DNA of 64,000 nucleotides from Raphanus sativus (GCF_000801105.2 NC_079516.1:2728001-2792000); one strand, 5' to 3'; positions 11,201 through 22,031 are shown, counted from the first letter of the stretch. The notes: a model not told the origin generated them from the letters alone. Numbers and translations: made by a program.

Positions 11201-11550
11201 CGTCTGCAGAAGCAGAGTACCGAGCTATGTCTGAGGCGTTGAAGGAGCTAAAATGGATGAAGAGGCTGTTAGGAGATCTTGGAGTTAAGCATGAGGCGCC
11301 TATGGAGCTATATTGTGACAGTAAAGCTGCTATCTATATTGCAGCGAACCCGGTTTTTCATGAGAGAACGAAGCACGTGGAGAAGGATTGTCATAGCGTA
11401 CGAGATGCAGTTAAGGCGAAACTCATTGATACCATTCATGTTAGGACTGGCGAGCAGCTTGCAGATGTTTTGACGAAAGCGTTGGGGTCTTCCTCTTTTC
11501 ATTACTTGTTGTCCAAGTTTGGAGTGTGTGATTTGCACTCTCCAACTTGA
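8084..11550 (+). CDS. Copia pol: protease remainder, integrase, reverse transcriptase, RNase H
   Basis: The frame resumes with the protease sequence GASHHMTGD. GAG-pre-integrase (LWHRRLGHP) comes next and a gap of 100 N follows. The integrase core shows the zinc-binding CDICFQSKQ, then the DDE residues in HIDLWGP, RSDNGTEF and NGRVERKHRHIL, with a second gap inside the core. Reverse transcriptase spans about 10120-10900, with KARLVCCGNHQ, QMDVHNAFLHG and the catalytic YVDDLIVAG at 10593-10620. RNase H carries AYCDSDYNSCP, SSAEAEYRAMSEA and YCDSKAAIYIA, and the tail is ADVLTKALG. The stop codon at 11548 overlaps the purine tract. Frames differ across the gaps because the N runs are not true lengths. 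A fully functional pol cannot be shown from this assembly. Confidence 0.92.
8527..8626. other. Assembly gap (100 N) in the integrase N-terminal region
   Basis: Exactly 100 N, the usual placeholder for a gap of unknown size. The reading frame before and after does not agree across it, which fits a wrong length. Confidence 1.
9003..9102. other. Assembly gap (100 N) in the integrase core
   Basis: Exactly 100 N between RSDNGTEF and FAKQGIIHQTSCVNTPQQNG. The intact Copia spacing between these motifs is short, so the real missing sequence is probably tens of bases. Confidence 1.
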
Positions 11551-11557
11551 GGGGGAG
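11549..11557 (+). other. Polypurine tract of the Copia element
   Basis: The sequence GAGGGGGAG sits immediately before the 3' LTR and primes plus-strand synthesis in LTR elements. It overlaps the pol stop codon. Confidence 0.9.
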
Positions 11558-11750
11558 TGTTAAGGAGGTCTAGAAGGTTCTAGACCGACATATAATATTG
11601 GTTCTGTTGTATAGATAAGGAAGAGTAGATATCGGAAGATTCTATGGAGATTTAGTCATATCTCTATTGTATATTGTATCATGTATATAAGTCACACAAC
11701 GTGACTAAGATAATAACAACATATACACTTCTCAATATCTCTGGTTTACA
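11558..11750 (+). repeat. 3' LTR of the Copia element
   Basis: Same start, end and length as the 5' LTR, with no difference seen by eye. It is followed by the target duplication ATTAC. Confidence 0.97.
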
Positions 11751-11755
11751 ATTAC

Positions 11756-12522
11756 TTGCAGCAAGACTAACCGCTTCTTTCCTCTTATAGGTTTCTAGAT
11801 GATTGCCAATTTGCTATCTTTATTCCCCGTGACTTTCCTTCTCTTTTCCTTTTCTATTTATCTTTTTTTTTTCATGTACGTATTTATGTATGTTTTAGCT
11901 ATCGATCATCAATGTAACATATTTTTAAGTAAATATTTTTTTTTTTAACTCTAAAGATTATAAACTGTTCCACGTATCATATCAATTATAATGCATTACG
12001 AGTGTTCGAACTTCGAACAATTATTTTGTGACAAATATTCCTTAAAATGATGTGCGTGAAAAATGGACGATCATGCTCAACAACCAGTAACTTGCCTTGA
12101 CAAAAATAGTTTAGCAAAAAAAAAAAACTTGGCTTGACAAAATTCTTCATCGGTTATAAGTTAAACTTGGATCCACCAACTATGTAACTGGTGAGAAAAA
12201 TGATTTTGGATTAATTGGTTTTGAATTTTCAATCAAGCTGCCGACAAAAAGAAAATGGCATAAGAGCCCAAACACGAGCCCATGTATAATATCGAAGAAG
12301 ACAAGTATGCGATTAAAAATCCATGCACGTAACTTTGAGTTCATATTGATCCTAGTAATCTCTCTTCTTAAATATCAAATATCAAAATATTGGAAAAATT
12401 GTCAAAAGACCTTTAATAATTGTGTGATAAAAAGAGGCAAAAAAAATTTCTCAGACACAAATTTTGACCCCACAAAAATTCAAAACTTCAAAATTGACCC
12501 TGTATCGTAAAAAAAGACCAGT
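11756..12522. other. Intergenic, 3' flank of pyruvate kinase
   Basis: AT-rich sequence without convincing coding potential. It includes a micro-insertion at 12089-12142, where AACTTGCCTTGACAAAA is repeated with one mismatch around ATAGTTTAGC plus poly(A). The pyruvate kinase 3' UTR would lie in its right part. Confidence 0.55.
12089..12142 (+). repeat. Micro-retroposon: poly(A)-tailed insert with target duplication
   Basis: The copies AACTTGCCTTGACAAAA and AACTTGGCTTGACAAAA flank ATAGTTTAGC followed by about 12 A. It has the same layout as the other micro-insertions in the window. Confidence 0.55.
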
Positions 12523-14172
12523 CTAGTCCACGAGCAGAGTCTTGAGAACAGAGGAACCATCGATGTAATGCACCAAGACAACCGAGTCTCCGATCTTACA
12601 GATACCCTTCTCCTTCGCGAACTCGATCGCAAATCTCGTCGCCTCCTCCGTCGAACCACTGTTTGCAACCACCGGAATGATTCCACGGTATATCAATCCA
12701 CGTTTCGCCACCGAAACAGGGCACCTCGACTCCAAATCATCCGAGACAGCCACCGACAGAATCGGAACGCTTGGCCTGTACTTCGCCACAAGCCCCGCCG
12801 TGTATCCCCCCTTGGTGAGAACCACAATGGCCTTGGCTCCTTGACTCATCGCCTTGGAGACGGCGGAAGCGGCTAGGTCTTCCACAGTGGACAACGGCAA
12901 GGGCACAGCTTCTTGAATCTTCTTATGCACGGCATTGTAGTCAAGTGTATCCTCTGCCACCTTACAGATCCTCGCCATGATTTTCACGGCGGCTTCAGGG
13001 TGAGCTCCGGCCGCGGTTTCTCCGCTGAGCATGACGCAGTCCGTGCCGTCTAGGACAGCGTTGGCCACGTCAGTGGCTTCAGCTCTTGTCGGGAGAGGAG
13101 ATTTGGTCATCGACTCAAGCATCTGCGTAGCTGTCACGACTGGTTTCCCGAGAGCGTTAGCTCTCTCGATCATCATCTTCTGAGCTTGAAAGATCCTCTC
13201 GATCGGAATCTCCATACCTAGATCGCCTCTAGCCACCATGAATGCATCAGAGTTCTTGAGAATCTTGTCGAAGTTTATCACTCCTTCTTGATTCTCAACC
13301 TGTTAAAACATTAACATGTAAGTATATCTTACTTGCGAAACAAGAAACATGTGTTCTGTTTTTTTTTTAAAAACTCACCTTTGACATAAGCACGATTCTC
13401 TTTGCGTGCTCCCCAAGCAACTCCCTGACTTGGTCCAGGTCAGATCCTTTACGAACAAAGGAGAGAGCAATGATATCGATCTTGTTAGGAACTCCCCACT
13501 TGAGAATATCTTCTTGATCTTTCTCTGTAAGCGTTGGGAGATCAACCACAACTCCTGGGAGGTTAACGTTCTTTTTCTCTCCTAGGGTTGCTGAGTTCTC
13601 GCATCTGCAACGGACAAGACCGTTATCCTTGTCACATGACAAGACTGTCATAGAGATTGTCCCGTCGGAACAGAGAATCCTTTTCCCTGACTTGAGATCC
13701 TCAGCAAGTTTCTTGTAACTCATGGAGATCGTGTTTGAATCTCCTTCCAAGGTGTAATCAGTTGAGATTGTTATCTCTTGACCTTGGATTAGCTGAACCG
13801 GTTCGCCTTCTTTGAGAAATCCGGTTCGAATCTCAGGACCCTGAAAACCAAATTAAACCGAGTTAGATGAAACCGCCATAATCTAATATTATTATTAGGT
13901 CACATAAAGAGATTTAAAAACTATTAGGTTACCTTTGTGTCAAGCATGACGGCACATAGAATACCAGTGTTCTTCATGGCGATTCTTAGGTTATCCAGAG
14001 TTCCTTGGTGGTACTCGTGAGTACCATGGGAGAAGTTGAAACGGGCTACGTTCATACCAGCTTTGAGAAGCTTCTCGATCATCCCAACAGACCTGGACAC
14101 TGGTCCAAGAGTACACACGATCTTGGTCTTCTTGAGTGCACCATTAGTTCTTCCGTCAAGAATCTTCTCCAT
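12523..14172 (-). CDS. Cytosolic-type pyruvate kinase (At3g04050 orthologue)
   Basis: Three exons on the minus strand, 14172-13933, 13840-13379 and 13299-12523, encode 492 residues with every intron in phase 0. Pyruvate kinase converts phosphoenolpyruvate and ADP to pyruvate and ATP in the last step of glycolysis. Visible motifs are KIVCTLGPVSRSVGMIEKL and GMNVARFNFSHGTHEYH near the N-terminus, GPEIRTGF at the start of exon 2, FMVARGDLGMEIP with the catalytic-loop MARGDLG, PVVTATQMLESM, and DVANAVLDGTDCVMLSGETA. The C-terminal domain holds KAIVVLTKGGYTA. There is no transit peptide, so a cytosolic enzyme is inferred. The length is a little below the usual ~500-510 residues, mostly from a short C-terminus. 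Its position beside ANAC046 matches Arabidopsis order. Confidence 0.95.
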
Positions 14173-14563
14173 TGTGAACTTTTAAAGAAAAATACGAAAT
14201 TAAAGGCTTTTTTAAATGTGATATTGAGAGCTTGTGAAAGATTACGATTTGTGATTGGAGTCTTGCAGCTATATATGTTTATATAGGGATCGTTTAGAAC
14301 TTGGAGAGAAATAATGTCATTTTTTCAAATAACAAAATGGAAAATATAAAGAAACAATTTCCATTCATGTGTGGTTTTAATTTGGTAATAATGTTCGACT
14401 TTGAGTCGAAAATGAAGGGAAAAGGAAACGTATTTACTGAATTCTTGTGTCTCAAGTAAGACAGTTATTTGATGTTCATTATGAATTTTCGATTTTGCAT
14501 CGAATTAATGCTTTCGCTTAAAAAGGGAAACGTTTCCTTCTTAACATTTATTGATGTTCTTGT

Positions 14564-14851
14564 ATGTCAAGAATAAAGACTAAATCGTCAAGGAGAGAAA
14601 GAACAAAGAGTCTCGTATTCAGAGAGAAGTCCAGCGATATTGTCGATAGGAGTAGGCATGCATGGACACAGAGAGATCATCAACAAGGCAACGATGAGTA
14701 TAAAGACGAAAGATTCAATGACAAGAGTGAAGATCATAAGCTTGAAACACAAGGAGGCACAACAATAGAGCTGGATCTTAACACTCATGTCGAAAACTAT
14801 TGTACAACGCGTCCGAAACAGTTCGACTTAAATGGTTTTAGCTGGAACTGA
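14564..14851 (+). pseudogene. C-terminal remnant of MYR2 (MYB-CC family)
   Basis: A 95-codon ORF whose last ~45 residues contain HQQGND, EDHKLET, LDLNTHVENYCTT and the end QFDLNGFSWN. These match the C-terminus of Arabidopsis MYR2 (At3g04030), a GARP/MYB-CC regulator linked to flowering under low light. The MYB DNA-binding and coiled-coil domains that should precede it are absent, and the sequence before ~14640 does not look like MYR2. MYR2 lies between pyruvate kinase and D14 in Arabidopsis, so this is the right place for it. The gene is reduced to a tail, most likely by loss after polyploidy. Whether the ORF is transcribed cannot be told. Confidence 0.8.
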
Positions 14852-15082
14852 AAAGTATCCTCAATATATAGTTACATCTTGAATCAAGATTGTTATTACA
14901 TCATATATACATAGTTACTAAAACTGTAGAGCAAATATTTTCGATTAAGATTTATAATTTGTTCCCATTTATATAGCTTAAAAACTTGACAAGAACAAGA
15001 CTAAACCGTTATCGAACCGCTGCAACAGGACGACTGATAACCATACCCCCAAGAAAAACACAACACTACATGTATCAACCCA

Positions 15083-18000
15083 TCAACTATTATTGTAATG
15101 AACTCCACATTCTTTTATCATCCATTTATTTATCGGCCATTCGTCAATGTTGATCTTAAATTCAAAGAAAAGCTCGCCTGAGGTCATGTCTGCTTGGAAT
15201 TCAAAGATGTATAGATGTTCCGTTAAAGGGCGATACAGAATGCGGAGACTAGGACTGCACCGGACGTCGAGTCTATTCTGTTTAATCCCATGATACACGC
15301 GCACATATTCTCCTTTAGCAGCTTCAACCTCATCTTTACAAACCAGCAAGATGCAAGCCTTACATATCATTGATGAAGGTGAAGTCCTCTCGTTCAACTT
15401 AATTACTAGGGAACCTCCATTAGCTTGATAATTGAAGTAGTTAGGCATTTCTTTACCGGGTAAGGTCTTTACTTTATTAGTCGAGGTCTGGATGATGACA
15501 TCTCTGGCTTCTTTATTCAGCTTAAAGCAGTTGGCGAAGTTGAGATCAATCTTTTGATTAAGAAAGGAGCAGTCTAGTCTCTCAAGAGACTCGCAGTTTT
15601 CTGCGTCTAGCTCTAATAAGGAACTTGGAAGCTGTGGGAGTGCCAAAAGATCTTTGCATCCCTTGAGTACAAGACGACGAAGACGAGATGTTATCTTGAT
15701 CGAAGGAGAAATTTCCTGTATTTCTGTGTTGATCATGAACAGATCAATTAGGTTGTGCCACAACCTGATCGATGAAGGCACTTGTTTAATCGCAGTTCCA
15801 GTGAGATACATAGATTCGATGTTTGTCGAGTTCTCGGGAAAACAGTGAGATCAAGTGTCTTCAGAGATTTCAAGTTGATGTTGGCAGGAAGAACCTCCAG
15901 CTTGCAACATTCTTTCAAAAGCAAAGTCTCTAGTTTATGGAGGTTTCCAATAGAGGCAGGAAGTTCCACAAGACTTGAGCATCTTCTAAAATACAAACGC
16001 TTGAGATTAGTTGCGTTTCCAATAGAGGAAGGAACTCCCACTAAACTTGAGCAATCACTAAAATCCAATTCCTCAAGGTTTCTTATGGCATATCCAATAC
16101 ATGAGGGTAGCTCCACCAAACTTGAACAACTTCTAAGAGACAGAAACTGGAGATTAGTTGCATTCCCAATAGAGGAAGGAAGCTCCACCAAATTTGAACA
16201 TCCACCGAGATCCAAACTTTTGAGATGAATGGCATTTCCAATAGAAGATGGAAGCTCCACTAAACTTGAACATCCTGTGAGATCTAATTCCTCTAGACTA
16301 GTGGCAGTTGAGAGACTAGAAACATCCTTCAAGTTTTTTGAACCCCACAAATCCACACACTTGAGATTTCTAAGCGGCTGACAGACAAAATCAATAAGAA
16401 CACATTTGATATTAGTCTAGCTTTCCAAGTTACATAACTGTACAAATCTGATCAAATAATAATGAAAAAAACTTGGTTAAAAACATATGATATTATGATG
16501 TAACTTACTTTAGTTCCATCCCACAACTTCTCAAGATTGCTGCAAACCATGATTAGTTCCACGAGGAGCTCTAAGTTGGGAATACAATTCAAACATGTCA
16601 TCGGAAAATATCTCCATTCTAGTAATCTTAGTTTACGAGATAAATAGCTTGGTCCACCAAATAGATGAAATTCATCTCCTCCGCCATCACGTTCCACTTT
16701 CAATCTTAAGAACTGGAGATTAGACATTCCTTCAAAGGCTCTCTCACTCACATTTATATCGTCTCCCCGGAAATTTATGCCAATAACACTTCTACTACCC
16801 TGAAAACAGACTCAGTTTGTAACGAGCAGTATTGCAATAAAACACTAATAGCAAAACTTACCGCTGCATCATCAGCAAGAACTTCACAAGTCTCTCTTTT
16901 ATCGACAAGAAACTGGCGTTGTCCAGGCTCACTGGACTGTTTGCGGACAATATCTCTACCCAGCTGGACTAGCAGATCGTGCATAATCACATCTCCACTT
17001 TCCAAAGATATGAGAGACTTCTCAGCTAATACGTTAAGCTGTTGCCTGACGTCAGAAAATCTCTTTGAAAGATGCTCTATCATTCTCTCTATCAATCCAA
17101 AGTTGAAAAAGCAGGCTATATGAAGAAACAAATCTTTATTTTCGTGAGATAGTGCAGTATAACTGAACATCAAAATGCTCCCAATTTCTCCATCAAGGCA
17201 TCTCCTTAGCTGTGGTAGTGAATTCTGCCACTCCTGCTTGGACATTCCACGGAAATAAGATCCCATAACCCTTAGTCCCAAAGGGAGTTTACCGGCAAGA
17301 TCTGTAACTTCCCATACAAGGTACTCAAAACCATCTTTAGGGGACTTTTGGCCAAAAGCATACATACAAAACATCTGAATAGCTTCACAGTCTGACGGAA
17401 AATCAACCTTGTAAATATGAGTAATCCCATGCGCCTTCAGAATCTTTCGATCTTGCGTCGTAATGATAATCCGACTTCCATCACCAAACCACCGAGTTTC
17501 TCTGGCCATGGCTTCTAGTTGTACTAACCGATCAACATCATCAAGAACAACAAGAACTTTCTTGTCATTCAGTCTTTCTCGTGCAACTCCCAAGTGAGAA
17601 ATCTTGAAATCCTCCTCCTTTTGGTTGAGTTGTTGAGACAGAAACTTAATTTGCTGCAAATACAACTTCATATTGTAGTCGTCTGAACAAACCGGTGAAA
17701 TATTCTCCATATGAGCTTCCATCCCAATGAATTCGTAGAAATCTCTTGACGGCCTGGAGTTAAACAACATCTTCGACCATTTTTGCATCAGTCTCCCTGA
17801 TACAACATATTCAAAATATATCAAAGGCAATTAAATTGTTCAAAGATAGTTTGATTTGTGTTTGGAAAGATTTGACGAACCAGTTCTTTGAATGGTAACC
17901 AGCGAGTGTTGCCACTTGTGCCAAAGCTTGACTCCATTTCCTAGTAACCTCGTTTGTTTTACCTTTACAAGTTTTTTTAAAGACTTTCCCAAACTCACCG

Positions 18001-18488
18001 GCCTGCTTCTTGACATCACTTGGATCCACTTCATAGAAAACTGGCATCACCGTTTGACCTATCTCTTCTTTACACTTCATAATCTCCACTAACTCGTCGA
18101 GACACCAAGAGGAAGAAGCGTATCTTTTAGAGAGCAACACGATGGCGATTCTTGATCCTCGAATTGCCTTTTTGAGCTCAGGGCCGATGAACTCTCCTCT
18201 AGTGATGTCGTTATCGATGAACAGGTTGATTCCTTTGCTCCCAAACTCCTTGAGAAGATGACTGAGAAAGTATTTACGGACATCTGCTCCGTGGAAGCTC
18301 GGGAAGACATCGTGTATAGGCAAAGACGACTGGAGAGATGGTGGAGATGATGATGAAGAAGGAGAAGAAGCAATAATTATTTTGTTCTCGTGAACTTTGA
18401 ACTTCCCATAAACAATAAAAAAGATTCTACTAAACAAAAGCGTAAAGATGGTAGCAACAACTGTCACAAGGAGAAGGTAAAGATCCAT
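15083..18488 (-). pseudogene. TNL1: TIR-NB-LRR gene with P-loop deletion and frameshifts
   Basis: The exon layout copies the intact TNLs: 18488-17881 (anchor and TIR), about 17796-16862 (NB-ARC), 16799-16509, and 16377-15083 (LRR and C-terminal domain). Three lesions are visible against TNL2-4. A 23-bp deletion just after the second exon begins shifts the frame and gives a stop 12 codons into the exon. A 159-bp in-frame deletion removes 53 residues including the P-loop GPAGIGKTT, joining ISP to VCSDDYN between CCGGTTT repeats. A 19-bp deletion in the LRR exon near 15843 shifts the frame again. Later NB motifs remain ([42 protein letters not shown]). About five 24-residue LRR units remain. A full-length receptor is not possible. 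Confidence 0.9.
17811..18488 (-). CDS. Possible TIR-only protein from TNL1
   Basis: If intron 1 is kept, the ORF gives 225 residues. If it is spliced, the frame ends after 214. Both products contain the hydrophobic N-terminus ([19 protein letters not shown]), a Ser/Pro-rich linker and a complete TIR domain. The TIR begins [19 protein letters not shown], carries the catalytic Glu in [13 protein letters not shown] and ends [11 protein letters not shown] domains cleave NAD+ to make immune signals, and TIR-only proteins are known to act in plant immunity. The reading frame over the TIR is undamaged while the rest of TNL1 has decayed. Expression is unknown, so this is a candidate product only. Confidence 0.5.
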   Translation of the reverse strand: MDLYLLLVTVVATIFTLLFSRIFFIVYGKFKVHENKIIIASSPSSSSSPPSLQSSLPIHDVFPSFHGADVRKYFLSHLLKEFGSKGINLFIDNDITRGEFIGPELKKAIRGSRIAIVLLSKRYASSSWCLDELVEIMKCKEEIGQTVMPVFYEVDPSDVKKQAGEFGKVFKKTCKGKTNEVTRKWSQALAQVATLAGYHSKNWFVKSFQTQIKLSLNNLIAFDIF

Positions 18489-18676
18489 TAGAGAGAAGAT
18501 GTATAGATCACAGATATTTTACCAGATCAAGAGAGTAATGATTTGTATATCTAATGAGAAAACGTTGACTTTAAAAATGGGCGGCCATCTGATTATCACA
18601 TTTAACCAAAAATGTAAACCGGTTCGGTTCGTGATTCTTAAGAAACTGTAATTGAAAGCACAAACCGGTATGGTTA

Positions 18677-19163
18677 GTGAACTTGTTCCATTCCTACAAG
18701 CTGATAGGAAAAAGCTTCAACGTCTTTCACCTCTTCTTCGAACTCAAACCTAAACTCTCTCCATTGATACTCATCTCCAGCTTCTTCCTCACTCCGTAAG
18801 CATCCTATCGCCAAGAAAAAAAGCAGTAAAACAACCAAATGAGCATAGAGGAAATTAGAGAGATCCAAGAAGAGCAAATATAATCTTTTTTTTTTCACCC
18901 TTGCGTTTATGTAAAAAGAAAAGAATCAAAGCCCGTCTTCTAGACTCGTTCTTGTTGATTCCATCCACAAGCTTTTGTAGACCAAGACCCTGTGAATTGA
19001 AATCCAATGCAAAAAAAAGAAGCTTAAGATGAAGCAAACAACATAACTTGAACCAAAGTTTGGTATCAATTGTCTTTAGTTCATTACCTAATGGATCTGT
19101 TTTTGACAGCTCCAAAACCTTCATGTCTATTTCTTTATTGGCACCAATTACGTCGATAAACAT
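18677..19163 (-). CDS. Unrecognised gene fragment, possibly two or three exons
   Basis: On the minus strand a segment starting MFIDVIGANKEIDMKVLEL and running to KTIDTKLWF is preceded by a plausible acceptor (TTCTCAG). After an AT-rich stretch ending TTCACAG a second segment reads GLQKLVDGINKNESRRRAL. A third ends WREFRFEFEEEVKDVEAFS and stops at 18677; a hydrophobic run (LLLFFLAIG) comes just before it. Charged, acidic composition suggests real exons. I do not recognise the family, and the joins are uncertain. The stop codon lies at the border where the TNL1 promoter homology begins, so the TNL segment seems to have landed next to this gene's 3' end. Confidence 0.35.
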
Positions 19164-19181
19164 ACATGAGCTGAGAAGCAA

Positions 19182-20085
19182 AACCAGACAATCACAAGTT
19201 CAAAACTAACATCTCTTTCAATCAAAAGACAACTCAGTGATTGGTTCTATCTCTTTGAAGAGGTATAGTTACATGAAGAATGCAAGCAAAGACTCAATAA
19301 ACAGAGAGACCCAATCAAAGTCTATCACTAAACACCTAAAATTCTCACCAAAACAAAGTTTCAACTACTAGCCTTGCCAGTTCCAAACGTACTTTGCATT
19401 TCTCAGCTAGTGCGGAGAAATTCGTCTTGCTTCCTTTTATTACGTTTTTCACCAACTGTTCGACGAAATGCCTCTATGATCGCCTCTAAAATCACTATGT
19501 TAACGGCAGCTCCATGGGGCCATTAATACTTGTAAGCAACCCTCAATAATGGCCCATTAATATAGACCCAAAAAAACTATGAAGCAACCTAATAATCACC
19601 ACGCCTTGTATTAGCTAACTGTCGAACCGGCGCTGCTAAAATTTTGTTTGCAAGTTAAAGAATTTAATTAACCATATCTTTGATGTCCTGATATTGAGTG
19701 TAGCGAACTGTCTAGATAGTCAATTCGTATGCATACTTGTTAGTTCTTACGAGTGTTTTCTAGTATCGGATTTTCTTGTTGTCGTTTTTTGTCTTGTCTC
19801 CATCACGTAGAAAAAATATAAGAGAACGTGCATGTTTCACTCTGTAAAGTGTCCCACAAGGCTAAGCTTATTATTATTTTGAATTTTAAAAAACGATTAT
19901 TGTATCCAAAGTTTTTTTTTTTTTTTGTAAACTATTGTATCCAAAGTTCATACCTTATTGTTTTGTATTTCTTTTTTGCTAGTCCATACCTTGTTGTTCA
20001 GATATCATATCAGAAATTTAAAATTATCAACACTAATATAGAAAGAGTTTGAAAAATCCATTTATTACCATTTAGTTTTAAATTA
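19182..20085. other. Intergenic
   Basis: No supported gene. There is one reversed micro-insertion: TATTGTATCCAAAGTT at 19898-19913 and again at 19933-19948, separated by a T run and GTAAAC. Confidence 0.55.
19898..19948 (-). repeat. Micro-retroposon (tail on minus strand) with 16-bp target duplication
   Basis: The 16-bp sequence TATTGTATCCAAAGTT is perfectly repeated around a T run ending GTAAAC. Read on the minus strand it is GTTTAC plus poly(A), the same kind of end as at the other micro-insertion sites. Confidence 0.65.
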
Positions 20086-20570
20086 TAGAGAAATTGCCAA
20101 AAATACCATTTTCATAGTACCACTTTTCATGTTTACACTAACCACTTTTACCACTACTTTTAATGAAGAGTTTAGATTTGAACGTTTAGGATTTAGGGTT
20201 TAGATTTTATGTTTTAGGGTTTAGATTTGATGTTTTAGGGTTTAGGGTATAAAGTTTAGGGTTTAGAGTTGAGGATTTAGGGTTTATAGTTGAGGTTTTA
20301 GGGTTTAGGGTTTAGGATATTGAATTTAGGGTATATAGTTTAGGGTTTAGGGTTTAGAGTTGAAGATTTAGGGTTTAGGGTTTAGAATTGGGGGTTTAGG
20401 ATTTAGAATTTTGGATTAAAATTTTGAAAAGCATATAAAAACAAAGATATAAGAGTCTTTAACATTTTAATAAATAAGGTATTTTTGAAAATGTGTACTT
20501 AGTGGTGGTAAAGATGAATAATGGTACCTTTAAAGTGGTATTTTTGAAAATTCCCCTAAATTATAACCAT
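20086..20570. repeat. Inverted-repeat element with telomere-like TTTAGGG core
   Basis: The arms are inverted: AAATTGCCAAAAATACCATTT on the left and AGTGGTATTTTTGAAAATT on the right, with inner arms ACCACTTTTACCACTACTT and TAGTGGTGGTAAAGAT. The core (about 20170-20410) is a degenerate array of GTTTAGGGTTTAG and GGTTTAGAGTTGAGG-like units, the plant telomere heptamer with point changes and spacers. It has no ORF. The arms make it look like a non-autonomous element that carries the repeat, not a former chromosome end. Confidence 0.7.
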
Positions 20571-21173
20571 GTCACAAAACTTAAGTTCAATAATTATAAG
20601 AAATAATATGGATGGAGGAGGGACATAAATTTAACATTTCGACCCAAAAAATATATGTATAGAGAGACATTAATATGAAAGTAAGATAAGATTAGATTTA
20701 CTTTTTCTCTGTGGGTCTGCAAAAATTCACTGAAAATTAGTATATCTTACGTTTCACAAAAAAAAAAATGTTTTTCTAATATATTGTTTGTTTCTAAAAT
20801 GTGTATATAGTGTTCAGAAAAAATTAATGATTTTAAATTAGAAAAAAATTGTTATGTATGAACAGAAAATAAAATAAATAATTTTTAATATGTGAGAAAA
20901 ACTCCTAAATGATAGTTTTGTAAAACAAAAATATAACTATTATTGATTGTAGAACTCGTGATTAACTAATCAATCATACTCAATACCAAACAAAAGTGAA
21001 GTAAGAACGCGTTTGTCACGTGTCAGGTGAACAATCTTATCTCCCTAGATTTGAACTGTCCTCCACAAATAGTGTCTCTTCATTACACACGTGGACCCCA
21101 CAAAACCCACAAGTCCCATATTCCTCCAATCATATTTTTTCTCTTACAAAAAAAAATTAGAAAACAAAAAAAG

Positions 21174-21977
21174 TCACCGAGGAAGTGCACGCCGGAGAAA
21201 CTGAGCAAGCTGCGCCGGAGCACTAAGATGCGGCAAATGCCCTTCAGTCTTCAGCGTCTCCACCTTCGTATCACCACCAAGATTCTCACGTAGATACTCC
21301 GCCACCGAAGCCGGCACAGAAACATCCTTAGCCGTCTGAATCACACAACAAGGCACCTTCACCAACCCAAGCACACCTCTAAGATCACTGTTGAACACCG
21401 TCCTCGACACGAACAGAGATATGTCCGGACGCATGTTAAACAACGTCCGGCTAAACTCTCTAACCGCCGCGGGAACATCAGCTCCAACAGCCAACGGCGC
21501 GAACCCCTGAACCCAAGCCTCGTAGTTAGCCTCCATAGCCGAGAACACCTTCTCTATCTCCCCTTCCTCGAACCCGCCGTGGTAATCCTCGTCGTTGAGG
21601 AACCTAGGAGAAGCTCCGATGAGGATAAGCTTCGAGAAAAGCTCAGGGCGGCGGATGGAGGCGATGATTCCGATCATGGCCGAGACGGAGTGGCCTACGT
21701 AGGAGCAGTTCTGGATGCCGAGAGAGTCGATGATGTTGAGGAGGTCGTCGACGTAGGGGTCGAGGGTGGTGTATCGGTTGAAGTCGAAGTAGTCGGGGTT
21801 GACGCTGCCGGCGCAGACTAGGTCGTAGAGGACGACTCTATACGTGGGAGTGAAGTAAGGGAGGATTAAGTGCCATGCTGATTGGTCTGTGCCGAACCCG
21901 TGGGCTAGGACTAGGATCCGGTCGCCTGTGCCCACGACCCGGACGTTAAGAGCTTCGAGGATATTGTGCTGGCTCAT
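21174..21977 (-). CDS. D14: D14 strigolactone receptor, alpha/beta hydrolase
   Basis: An intronless ORF of 267 residues, the length I recall for Arabidopsis D14 (At3g03990). D14 binds and slowly hydrolyses strigolactone, then recruits the F-box protein MAX2 to degrade SMXL repressors and so limit shoot branching. The catalytic triad is Ser97 in VGHSVSAM, Asp218 in QTAKDVSVP and His247 in TEGHLPHLS. Other D14 marks are [26 protein letters not shown] and [11 protein letters not shown]. Protein and flanking gene order both support orthology. It is GC-richer than its surroundings and undamaged, although TNL genes have landed on both sides (TNL1 about 2.7 kb away, TNL2 about 1.5 kb away). Confidence 0.97.
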   Translation of the reverse strand: MSQHNILEALNVRVVGTGDRILVLAHGFGTDQSAWHLILPYFTPTYRVVLYDLVCAGSVNPDYFDFNRYTTLDPYVDDLLNIIDSLGIQNCSYVGHSVSAMIGIIASIRRPELFSKLILIGASPRFLNDEDYHGGFEEGEIEKVFSAMEANYEAWVQGFAPLAVGADVPAAVREFSRTLFNMRPDISLFVSRTVFNSDLRGVLGLVKVPCCVIQTAKDVSVPASVAEYLRENLGGDTKVETLKTEGHLPHLSAPAQLAQFLRRALPR

Positions 21978-22031
21978 GTGTGTTTTGGGTTTGTTGTTGT
22001 TTTGAAGGATAAAGAAAAGAAGAGGCTACTG

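Larger units (their letters stand above)
6762..11750 (+). mobile_element. Ty1/Copia LTR retrotransposon
   Basis: Two 193-bp LTRs beginning TG and ending CA appear identical base for base. The insertion is flanked by the 5-bp target duplication ATTAC (6757-6761 and 11751-11755). A tRNA-iMet primer site follows the 5' LTR and a purine tract precedes the 3' LTR. The domain order gag, protease, integrase, reverse transcriptase, RNase H defines Copia. Two runs of exactly 100 N (8527-8626 and 9003-9102) are assembly gaps of unknown true size, so the real length differs from the 4,989 bp shown. Identical LTRs imply recent insertion. The coding sequence has a one-base frameshift in the protease motif. 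Confidence 0.97.

Noticed and set aside
15782..16228. Long antisense ORF opposite the TNL LRR exon, with repeated [12 protein letters not shown] units
   Set aside because: The same antisense ORF appears opposite all four LRR exons because the 72-bp repeat has an open complementary frame. It is a by-product of the repeat, with no separate start context or introns.
20160..20410. Interstitial telomere from a chromosome fusion
   Set aside because: The repeats are degenerate and enclosed by inverted arms, which fits a small mobile element better.
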